From Stercorarius parasiticus (Eukaryota > Chordata > Aves > Charadriiformes > Stercorariidae), in assembly GCA_013396915.1 (NCBI GenBank), contig VWZL01000278.1:146351-210350 (forward strand): a DNA stretch of 64,000 bases. The letters run 5' to 3'. The notes beneath the pieces were generated by a model that was not told where the DNA came from, made no database searches, and saw only the letters and a list, made by a program, of their open reading frames with translations. The stretch's first letter is position 1. Every line of letters begins with the position of its first letter. Of the stretch, positions 11,983 through 22,500 are shown piece by piece. The translations under genes and the position numbers were made by a program.

Positions 11983-14900
11983 CAGCAAACCTTCTTAGTC
12001 ATCTCAGATGGTCAGGATTTAAGTTTTACGTTCTGGGGTTCTGTGACTGTATGATTCTGTGAGTCTGCGAGTTTGTGATGAGCAGAATGAGTAGGACAAA
12101 GATCATCAGTATAACAATTCTTCCAAGTTCATGTGTGGGTGTGATTTTGCAAGTGTATATGAATACATGCATCCACCAGAAAAGTATTTTTTTTTAAAGG
12201 CTTAGGGAATTTGCATGCTTCTTGTTTTGAAACAGCAGAATTTTCATGGATTGCGTCCTCAGCATCCTATCACAGAATCCACAATCAGCATCATTTGGAT
12301 ACTGACTGCCTTGTCACACAAGCCCCATCTTTCCAGCTCCCTTATTATATGACGTCAGAGAGCTGAGCTCCCAGAGTTTCTAATCAGACCAAAAATGCCA
12401 TGATTACAGGTTTCAGCTATTAAGAACTGGAATGCACTCATTTGTTCTGACTAGCTTCTCATTCCACGTGCCTTCCCATGGAGGCGAGTAAGGCTGGTGT
12501 AGCATAAAGGGCTATGCAAAGTTAGTAAAGATGTAAGAATCTAGTAGATGTACCTACCAAAAGTAATGTGGATGGAAGGAGCTTGCAAAGAAGAATATTA
12601 AGTCAAACTTATTTTTCAGCATATAAAAGGTTTCTTGCCAGAAACTAAACTATGTGTCATACAGTAAGACATCAGAAAAAAAAATTAAAAAAATCACATG
12701 ATTTGTCAGAAAAAACAAAACTTAATTACAATCATATTTCTTAGACAGGATATTTACAAAAGAACACCTGTAGCAAATTTTTTGGTTAAAATATTTTTGC
12801 AGAATGTATCTGGCAAAGAGTTTTAAATAATATATATAGCTGAGAAAATCACAGTCTGTTTAGACACCCTGGTAATGCCACAATGCAGTGAGCAAAACCC
12901 AATAATGTGTGTTGACCAAAGCTGGGGCAAAATCTTCACATCACATGATTCATACAGGAAACTACTCCAATATTTGTTAGCAATACCATGAGGGTCAATC
13001 AGTTTTTCTTTAAGGCAGTGAAAATTCAAGGTAACATCAAAGCAAGCAGTAAGTAAAATCAGAATCAAGCCCTTTTTTTTTAACGTATATATATGTATAT
13101 ATACACATATGTAGACACACATAAATGAATCAGGGATCTACCACGCTGTGCCAAGACTATCAGTGACATGGCTTTTCATCTATAACTTGTCTCACTGGAA
13201 ACAGCAGTTTGACATGCCTATTATTTCAAGGAAGGATTCACATTTAGAAAAATGCTGACACCTCCCTCTCATGTTTTTATTAGAAGCAGCTTTAATTCAA
13301 TTATTTTTGCATGACAAACTAGTAGTCAGGAGTATTTTCATATTCACACAACTAAATGAGTCAGGTTATAGTTTGAATAGCTTTCAGATGATAGGGATAA
13401 CCCTTATCGTATCTTTAAGAACATTATAAAACCTCTTTTTTAATACATATATTGGTACATAAGACAAAATCCCAATTCACACCAACCCATTTTTTTGTAT
13501 TCTTATTGTTGTGCAACAGTTCAAGACAGACAGCAAAAAGTAATGGATTGTCATTATCATTTATTTGTACTAGCAGAGCTGTTAATGGACCAAAACTTAA
13601 CCATAGCACACACTGAACAAACTCAGACTCCCTTCCAAAAATACTTAGGTTTTCTATGTATATATTTATAAAGCTACAAGTAAATTTGCTGTGTGGCATT
13701 AATGTCATTCCATGAGGAGTATCTTAATAGCTTTTTCAAACTTCCTTATAGACATCGATATTACTACACGCATTTTAGAAGCAGCTTTGATTTGCCTTAT
13801 ATAGAAACACCAGTGATAAAGCAATGTATTTCAAAATTATAAGAATTATTCATTTGCACTATGACCTTGCTTCAGGCCTCCAGAGAAAAGTATCTGCTTT
13901 GTAAATTTTGGGCAAACCCAAACAGAAAAGATATTTCTTGCCACAGAGTGCTCATGATCTATATGTAAAACAACCAAGATCAGATAAATATATATGTAGA
14001 TAGCAAGGTTAGTGGAAATAAGTGTTTTTTACTATGATATACAGCAGCTGAAAGGGTTGTAATACAAGATTTTTGTGGTTTTTTGGTAGCTATTGTGTTA
14101 GACTGGCTAAAAGAAGGTCTTAATGAAACAAAAAAGTTGTTTGTGGAGTTCTTCCAAGTTTAAGTGGCAATAAGAAAGCAAGCAATTAAGTGTCTGATGA
14201 AAAGCTTGAGTTGCTTGTTCTAGAATACACGGCCTGGGTGTTGTCTCTAAAGCAGCAGCTGTTAGGGGTACACAGTAATAGTCCCCAAATATCCAGAGAA
14301 CTAGGGCAATGTTTCCCTCTCATCCCATAACCATGGCAGACAAGACAAGGAATTGGCTTAAACTCCAGCAAATAAAAATCACATTTCTGATATGACAATG
14401 TTAAAGGATGAAGGAAATTTACTGGGCAGGCTCTTAGTTCTCAGTCTTTGGAGGTCTTTCAAACAGGCTGAGGTTAGTCTAAGGACTTGAAGTCTGGTGA
14501 TGGCTAGACAGAAGTGACAGTTTGACTGAAAATACGAGTCCTGGAAGTAAACACCACTAACTTATGTTTAATATGTCCGAGAAAGGGGAGTTAGTGAAGG
14601 GTTAGAGGGAAAGTTGTGGCATGATCTCACCCATGTGACAAGAAAATGCTCTTTGTAGCAGAGGCAGCTGTAAGTAGGGCGAGATTTTACTCCCTAGGGC
14701 CAAGGAAAGGCTGCTCAAGGAGGTAATCCAAACAAGTGATCCAACTATATGTGGTTACTATGGTTTTTTTGTAATATCTGAATTAGCGTAAAGATCTGCA
14801 AAATGATCTATCTAGTAGTCAGCTCCCCATCAAATTTTCTTTCTGGGGATCCTCATTCTGTTGTTTATTTCAAAAAATATTGAAACTCAGCAAAATTCTC

Positions 14901-15986
14901 TTCATGCATTAGTCAGCAGGTCAGACTAAATGATCAGAATCATCGCTCCTGGCATTAAATTTACTACATTCTAAATCATATGAATATATATTGCACTTAT
15001 AAAATCAGCCCAATACTCTCATTTACAAGAAAATGCAAATATGTGATGCATAGGGCTTAAATCTAGCATTTTGCAGTGCAACTGTATAGCATATACACCA
15101 GAACAATATACATGAAAAATTACATTAATGTACATACATGTTATCTAAATTTCCATGTTTAAATATACATATCTCTGATTACTAGTGAGATCAAACAACA
15201 AAGCCTTTCAAAACATTACCTACTGGTAGTATGAGCTAACACAATTCCACCACCTTGAGAGTTCTCCAGTGGCTAAGAAGACACAGAAGACTAAATATTG
15301 CTTTTAACCACTGACCACAGCGGAGTTGTGAACAAAAAGCAGTACCCCGGGAGCATTGTTTTAAAGACACCACCCTGTGTATGAGAATCTCCTTCCTGCT
15401 TCACCTTTGCTTATGAGACAGGGAGTAGCATTTTGCTGATAGCTCATCTCATTGCTAGATAACACCATGACAGATGTTACCTTGCATTCATTGAACTACA
15501 GAACAAGGAAACATCCGAAAGTCCATTCCCTCCCTGATTGTTGCCTCTTACCTGTAAAAGATATGTAACAAGAGCATGTTCCTGTCTAACTAGACCAAAA
15601 GCTCAGGAAGTTTACAAAAAGCTGGAGACGCACTCCTTTTTTTCTTGAAAAATATCCTTTGTCTAAGTATGAAGTTCCGCATATCCAAGATATTTCTCTC
15701 AAATGTTTTAAGTTTGTATGTTGAGGTTTTGCCATTTGCTACTGGAAGTGGGATTCATCTCACCTAATATTATTTCTCTAGTACAAACCTGTGTACACTG
15801 AATTAGTTCTCCAGACTGTCTTTGTAGCCTGTGGAGAGAAATGGGCACTGCTACATTATAATTCGTATCCTCCTCCTTCATATATCTAAACTAAATCAAG
15901 ACAAATTACCACCTAGCAATGCCCATTTCTCTCTGTTGGTTATAAAATCAGTCAGAAGTGGCTGGCTGAAACATAGATGTTTACAC
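11983..15986. other. 4 kb of unique AT-rich sequence
   Basis: No gene recognised. A TA/CA microsatellite lies at 13084-13122. Minus frames of 99 codons (13122-12823) and 94 codons (13708-13424) are open but have no domain I recognise. A weak echo of a CR1 tail is noted at 12030-12072. Confidence 0.45.
13084..13122. repeat. TA/CA microsatellite
   Basis: Alternating TATATGTATATATACACATATG-type dinucleotide sequence. Confidence 0.8.
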
Positions 15987-16172
15987 TGTTATGGTGGGTT
16001 GATCCTGGCTGGATGCCATTGCCCACCAAAGTCACTCTATCACTCCCCCTCCCCGACTGGACATGGGAGAGAAAATATAACAAACGGTTTGTGGGTCAAG
16101 ATAAAGACAGGGAGATCACTCAGCAATTACTGTCACAGGCAAAACAGACTCAACTCAGGGAAACTATTTTAA

Positions 16173-16178
16173 TTTATT
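16173..16178 (-). promoter_or_regulatory. LTR polyadenylation signal AATAAA
   Basis: AATAAA on the minus strand, in the expected 3' part of the antisense LTR, downstream of its TATA-like box. Confidence 0.5.
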
Positions 16179-16210
16179 GTCAATTAGAAGTCAGAGTAGG
16201 GCAATTAGAG

Positions 16211-16435
16211 TCGTAGAATGGTTAGAGCTGGAAAGGACCTTAAAGATCATCTATGTAGTGCCAACCCCCTGCCCAGGGCAGGGACACCTTCCACTAGACC
16301 AGGTTGCTCAAAGCCCCATCCAACCTGGTCTTGAACACTTCCAGGGAAGGGTCATCCGTAAGTTCTCTGGGCAACCTGTTCCAGTGTCTCACCAACCTCA
16401 GAATAAAGAATTTCTTATTAATAGCTAGTCTAAAT
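16211..16435 (-). mobile_element. CR1 LINE 3' fragment nested in the LTR
   Basis: Reversed CR1 3' end (TCGTAGAATGG, then GGAAAGGACCTTAAAGATCATCTA) followed by the ORF2 C-terminal region up to AATAGCTAGTCTAAAT. LTR sequence is continuous on either side: ...AGAGTAGGGCAATTAGAG before, AAATTAAATCTTAAAACACC after. The CR1 therefore inserted into an existing LTR. Confidence 0.88.
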
Positions 16436-16625
16436 ACAAAAATTAAATCTTAAAACACCTTCTCCCCACCCCTCCATTCTTCCCGGGCTCAACTTCACTC
16501 CCGATTTTCTCTACCTCCTCCCCCAGCCATGCGGGAGGACAGGGAGGGGGAGTTGCAATCAGTTCATCACACATTGTCTCTGACGCTTCTTCCTCCTCAG
16601 GGGAAGGACTCTTAACACTCTTTGC

Positions 16626-17056
16626 CTGCTCCAGTGTGGGGTCCCTCCCACAGGAGACAGTCCTTCACGAACTTCTCCAATGTGAGTCCTTCCCACAGGC
16701 TACAGTTCTTCATGATTTGTTCCAGCATGGGTCCCTTCCACAGGGTGCAGTCCTTCAGGAACAGACTGCTCCAGCGTGGGTCCCTTATGGGGTCATAAGT
16801 CCTGCCAACAAACCTGCTCCAGTGTGGGCTTCTCTCTCCACGGGTCCACAGGTCCTGCCAGGAGCCTGCTCCAGCACAGGCTCTGCATGGGGTCACAGCC
16901 TCCTTCAGACATCCACCTGCTCTGGTGTGGAGTCCTCCACAGGCTGCAGGTGGATATCTGCTCCACTGTTAACCTCCATGGGCTGCAGGGAGACAGCCTG
17001 CCTCACTGTGGTCTTCACCACAGGCTGCAAGGGAATCTCTACCGTGGTGCTTGGAG
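16626..17056 (-). repeat. degenerate 42-45 bp tandem repeats inside the LTR
   Basis: About ten imperfect copies, each opening with a CTGCTCCAGTGTGGG-like core followed by a CCACAGG and TGCAG block. A plus-strand frame of 215 codons (16636-17283) runs through the array. It has no recognised domain and probably reflects the stop-poor, C/G-rich repeat unit. Confidence 0.8.
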
Positions 17057-17163
17057 CACCTCCTCACCCTTCTTCACTGATCTTGATATCTGCAGAGTTC
17101 TTTCTCTCACATATTCTCATGCCTCTCTTCTGGTTGCTGCCCCACAGGGTTTTTTTTTCCCTT

Positions 17164-17171
17164 CTTAAATA
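17164..17171 (-). promoter_or_regulatory. LTR TATA-like box TATTTAAG
   Basis: TATTTAAG on the minus strand, in the U3 part of the antisense LTR and about 180 bp from its 5' end. The position fits the LTR promoter. Confidence 0.45.
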
Positions 17172-17356
17172 CATTATCCCAGAGGTGCTACCACCCTCAC
17201 TGATGGGCTTGGCCATGGCCAGTGCTGGGTCTGTCTTGGAGCTGTCTGACGTTGGATCTATCGGACTTGGGGGAAGCTTCTAGCAGCTTCTCATAGAAGC
17301 CACCCCTGTAGAACCCCTGCTACCAAAACCTTGCCATACAAACCCAATACAACTGT

Positions 17357-18196
17357 GGTCATGAGCATTCTCTCCAATGACTGAGTTCTTAAGGGAAGAA
17401 GAAAGTGAAAAGGATTTGCAGGATCTGACAAAGCTTTGCTACAGTTTTCTGATATTAGCAATTTGTGAAGATAATTAGCTTTTATTTTTCTTGCCACTTG
17501 CACTGTTGTTATCTTTATAGACCTATTGGAATAATGAGCAGAGAAGTGAACAGAAAGTATACAGTAAGTGATATCAGAATCTGCAAATAATATGCAAATT
17601 GCCAAAATCTTGTTAGTGTAGAGTAGGGTCTCAAACTATAAGCGAAAGCTATAAGGTATGCTAAGGAGTATTTTGGGTCTGGGTGGATTGACCTATCAAA
17701 AACAAATATGAAACAGGAAGATGAGTTAGAATGGAAGAGTAAAAACTCAGACATGGTGGTCATAATAAAAGAGTCTATAACTTTAAGAGTTCATCTTTAA
17801 GAATGCCAAATAATGGGGCTGTGTAATAATATTCAAAAAACATACAGAGAGGAGACACAGAAAGGCAAAATATGCAAAAATAATAAGAAAAAAAAACAAC
17901 AGGGAAAAAGTAGAAGGACAAAGATAAAGTGTAAGTACCATAACATTATCATAATAATCCCATCATAATATATACCATAGAATCACTAAGAAGACAGAAC
18001 AGACGTGAAAAAGCAGAGTAATAAAACACAGCTCGTTCACAGTTGGTATCAGGCAGAAAGAAGTAAAAGCAAACATAGATGAGAAAAATAAAGAGAAGAG
18101 CAACAAAAGGGAAGCATGGTTGAATGTATAAAATAAACTGTAAAATAAAATACTACATTGCATAGTACAAAAATTAGTCATCTATTTGAAATAAGT
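17357..18196. other. unique AT-rich sequence
   Basis: No gene or repeat recognised. The 17860-18180 stretch is purine-rich (AAG/AAA-rich), which gives open frames on the opposite strand without coding character. Confidence 0.45.
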
Positions 18197-18740
18197 TATA
18201 GAATCATAGAATTATTTAGGTTGGAAAAGACCCTTAGGATCACCGAGCCCAACTGTTAATCTGGCACCACCAAGTGCACCACTAAACCATGTCCCTCAGC
18301 ACCACATCTACATGTCTTTTAAATATCTCCAGGGATGGTGACTCAACCACTTCCCTGGGCAGCCTGTTCCAATGCTTGACAAACCTTTCAGTGAAGAAAT
18401 TTTTTCCTAATACTCCATCTAAACCTCCCCTGGCACAACTTGAGGCCGTTTCCTCTTGTCCTATTGCCTGTCACCTGGGAGAAGAGACCGACCCCCACCT
18501 CACTACACCCTCCTTTCAGGTAGTTGTAGAGAGTGATAAGGTCTCGCCTCAGCCTCTTTTTCTCCAGGCTAAACAACCACAGTTCCCTCAGCTGCTCCTT
18601 ATAAGACTCCTTCACCAGCTTCCTTCTTCTTCATTGGATATGTTTCAGCACCTCAATGTCTTTCTTGTAGTGAGGGGCCCCAAACTGAACACAGTATTAG
18701 AGGTGTGGTCTCAGCAGTGACAAATACAAAGGGACAATTC
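18197..18740 (-). mobile_element. CR1 LINE 3' fragment, ~540 bp
   Basis: Starts with TTATAGAATCATAGAATT and GGTTGGAAAAGACCC, then runs backwards through the ORF2 C-terminus. The 75-codon minus frame at 18615-18388 carries [19 protein letters not shown], the CR1 C-terminal signature. Ends near ACAAAGGGACAATTC. Confidence 0.93.
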
Positions 18741-19317
18741 AATGTTCTCCAATTTCAGATTTCATATGGAATGTCTCTCAAGAGAGAAACATAGGCCTCT
18801 CCAAAAGTCTTTACATCCCATTTGTCATAGATAATTATCTAAGGATGGAATTAATTGACATCTGAAAGTAACAATTTCTTTCGCTCGACTACAAGGGAGA
18901 GCTAGTATTTCGTAGTAGTGTTTTTAATATTATAAAACCTGTTTATAACAGAATAACTAGTTTATAACAGATATCTACATTTTAGCCATCAAAAAGAAAT
19001 AATATTAATCCTATTCTCACTGTTAGGTTAAAATACCCAGAGGGTTTGGTAAAGTCTAAATCACTTAATGGACAACTAATTTTAGTTGTTTAGGTTAGCC
19101 ATAAACAATTTGTAAGTTATGCTATATAGAATTTAATGAAAGTGTTGATACATTTCTAAGAAAGGTTATGCAGCCAAGTACATTGCCAAGCACTTTCTTC
19201 AATATAAATTAGAAAAAGAAGAAAAGAAAGTATAAAAGATAAGAATACGAACTCTTGTTTCTTCCCATTTGTTGTCTCCATGGAAAGACACAGGCAATAT
19301 CTGGAGAAGGACACACA
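18741..19317. other. unique AT-rich sequence
   Basis: Nothing recognised. A 12-base motif, TAGTTTATAACAG (compare TGTTTATAACAG), occurs twice near 18940-18970. Confidence 0.4.
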
Positions 19318-19540
19318 ATCATAGAATAATCCAGGTTGGAAGAGACCTTAGGAAGTCTCTGGTGTGACCCACTGTTCAAAGCAGGTTCAGCTGTGAGATA
19401 AGACCACATCGCTCAGGGCTTTCTCCAGTAGGGTCTTGAATATTTCCAATGATAGAAACTGTACAGCCTCTCCCAGCAGTCTCTCTGGGCAATGTGTGGC
19501 ATATTTGGGGAAGAAGGACTGTTTGTGTTCATGTATGGTA
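19318..19540 (-). mobile_element. CR1 LINE 3' fragment, diverged, ~220 bp
   Basis: TCATAGAATAATCCAGGTT and GGAAGAGACCTTAGGAAG mark the reversed CR1 3' end. The CTCTCTGGGCA block and the start of the ORF2 C-terminus follow, with many differences from the other copies. It is older and shorter than its neighbours. Confidence 0.83.
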
Positions 19541-22500
19541 TCTATTAAGGTGACAGATACTTTAAAAAATAGCTGCTTATATTGTTTAGGCATTTTCTGT
19601 TTCTACATTGGCATGCTGCTATTGATTTATGATATGGTATATGATATGGTTGAACTAGTGCTTAGAGACCTCAGTCAGGACAAGAAGATATTGTGCTAAA
19701 GAAGGAACTAATCAAGAATGTGGCCTTCAATAAGGAGCATGACGACTTAAAAATAGGCATGTGAGACATTATAAAAAAGGGGGGGAGGGAAATTAAAATC
19801 AGTCATAAACAGATAAACATAGTGTGGAATGACAAAAAAACCCCAGTTGAATATCCTGTTTTGAGAACTACAAGCTTTAAATTGACAACAAACATCCAGA
19901 GTAGTCTGCAGTTTCTGTTCCTCATTTGAAAAAGTGATAAATACAAAACATTTTTCCTGAAAATACCAACATAGATATTACTGGAAATACCTTTTGGGAC
20001 AGTTCTATGTGTCCCCAGTGAGGCACAGAGTCATTATCTTATCTTATCATTATCTGTCATCTCTTATGTCAGTCATCTTCTTCAGAGATCTGTCAGATTC
20101 CGAACTTGATTCTGCACGGAAATTCATAGAAAACACAGATTTCTTGCTCTACATATTTTATTAACTAATCTATATTACTAGAAAAATCATAAAGCATTTA
20201 CAAAAAAAATAATCAAAAGAATAATGGTTAATATCAATTCCTCAAAGTAACCTAAATATCAGATTGAGTCCAACATATTTAAATTATTAGGTCGTTCAAG
20301 TGCTACATTATCATTTGAGAAGACAGCAACCTTATTTCACTATCAGCTATAAAAGTGATTGAATATTGTCAGTCTCAATTCTGAACAATATATATTTATA
20401 GCGTTTCCAGCAAAATGTCTGGCTGCAAGAGGGTCATATCACTGCCAAGTTTAAACTAATGCCAGATAAGGCACCTTGCCCAAATTATAACTCCTAATGT
20501 TATGCAGGTCCTGTGTTACACACAGAAAGACACATTAACTGATTGTAGAATTCCTGCTGACTTGAAAATCTATGAATCTAAGATAATACTTCATCTCTTC
20601 CCTGTCTGAATAGAGTTTCAGTAAAACATCCCAATACAAACATCCCAAGGTGACACAGATTGTTACATTTCAAATTCACATGACAAATTTAGGTGAAAAC
20701 AACATGAGCTCTCAAGATTAAATGTACAACTTCCAATCCATGAAATATATGCATGTGTGATCTTTTAGACAGCAAAGTTGTTTACCCAGGGGCTGTTTTA
20801 AGTATATGAGAAACTATCCTGTCAGCACTGTTTTCAGATAAATTCTGTAAGAAATAAACATTCCCATGCATACACCTATCACCAATCACTTGTTGCATTA
20901 ATGCAAGAATGCTGTTTGAGTCCTTACCCTGATGTGAGAGAGAAAACAAGACAGAAATAGTATTCACCAGTATGGTTGTCGTGACAAGGAGGTATTAATA
21001 AGATTACACCTGGTTTCACTGGCTTTTATGTTTAAGGGCTGGATTCTCTGGCTCAGGGAGGTTTAGCTCTCTACAGTTGTCAAATATTAGATGTTTAGTG
21101 CCCATGGAGTATTCACTGATGTCAATGTTGATAAACTCTTCTCAAGACTGACTGGGGCAAAGGAGAGTGCCCTTTCTCAGGTGTAGTGTCACAGGCAGAG
21201 GCCAACGAGTGGTTTATCAGCTCTGCCATAGGTATTGCATTCAGGAGCTTCAGTCGGAGGCCAGTTGTATTGTTTTTGTGTAAAAGGAAAAAAAAATCCC
21301 CATTCCAATAACCAGGAGCTTGCAAATTCCACAAATCCAGAAAGAAAACCAGTAAGTTAGCTAGATATTTTGAGATATTTGAGGTGACAGATCACTCTAC
21401 AAATATTATCTTAGCCACAAGATTATTTTTTAAAAAGAGTATCACAAGAAAGGTAGAAATTAAATTACCCAGAATAAATTAGTTAAGTTTTTCAGCCATT
21501 CTCTCAGGGATAGTTCCTGCTTTGCACTTATCTTTAGATGCACTTTTATATGTGAGTATTTGTCAGCTCAATTTTGTGTTTCAAAAAGTAAAGCTAAAAT
21601 CAGCCAGAAAAGTTGGATTTAAACTTGACCAAAGTAAAAAGTATTTTCTTCTTAAAAATCAAAATTTGGATTGACAGTTTTTATGTTGGACCTATCTACC
21701 TTATGGTGTAAGGTACGTGTTGGAATTCTGATTCTGATTTTGTGTGCAAAGATTATCATAGCTTGTTCAGCTGCCACTTTTATGTGTGCAAAACAGGAGC
21801 AACTCAAATGAACCACAGATATATATGATTTATTATCACTGTGACTGACATCAGGATTTGATCTAAGAATTAAAATAGGACAACCCATCCAACTAACTGT
21901 AAAAATCAAAGGAGGTGATACCAGCTAAACTTATTGTTATTGAAAGTCTAAAATCCTAATTGCTCTCTTTAGTAGGGAGGTAAATTCCAGATTTAGTTAA
22001 TTTCTTTTTTTTTATTACTTTTTAATCTGATGAATACGTTTTCATTTTTGTAAAGCCTAATAGATGGTTGATCTAATTTAAAGCTTATAAATTATACAGT
22101 TATATATAATGTAATTACAGTATATAAGTCTAATAGACTGGTGATCTTTTTTAGAGATTCAAAGAGTTGTTCAGTTCAGTACTCTGTGGATGATTAATTT
22201 TAGTGGTTATCTGGTCTAAAGTTGTGAATTTCTTAATAAGAATTTGCCATGCGGATCACCAGTCTTAATAAGTGGTAAAAGTGGTTCAATTAATTACAAA
22301 TACCTCTTTAAAAGAAAATGAAAATTAAGATACTTTAGTAAAAGATGGATTTTTTTTTTTAGAGTAACAGCTGCAGTTCCTATTCAAACAGGCAAACAGG
22401 TAAATAAGCAATAACTGCAAAACCCCCCAAACGTGACTATCACTTATTTAAAATGGCAGGGGAGGGCCCACTCTATTTCCTTTTAAATGTCATGTTTCAT

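Larger units (their letters stand above)
15987..17351 (-). mobile_element. solo ERV LTR, antisense, interrupted by CR1
   Basis: On the plus strand the element opens with TGTTATGGTGGGTTGATCC and closes with CCTTGCCATACAAACCCAATACA. Its sense strand is therefore minus, running TGTATTGGG to CCATAACA. In the sense direction there is a TATTTAAG promoter box (17171-17164), then a block of degenerate 42-45 bp repeats, then an AATAAA polyadenylation signal (16178-16173). A CR1 at 16211-16435 splits it; without that insert the LTR is about 1.14 kb. No internal retroviral genes flank it, so it is a solo LTR left by recombination. ACTGT occurs at 15985-15989 and 17352-17356 and may be the target duplication if the left end is read at 15990. 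I recognise this as a bird LTR type but cannot give the database name. Confidence 0.8.

Noticed and set aside
16636..17283. 215-codon open frame, longest in the window, as a gene
   Set aside because: It lies wholly in an antisense LTR and runs through its degenerate 42-45 bp repeats; no domain is recognised and a second frame is open over the same part.
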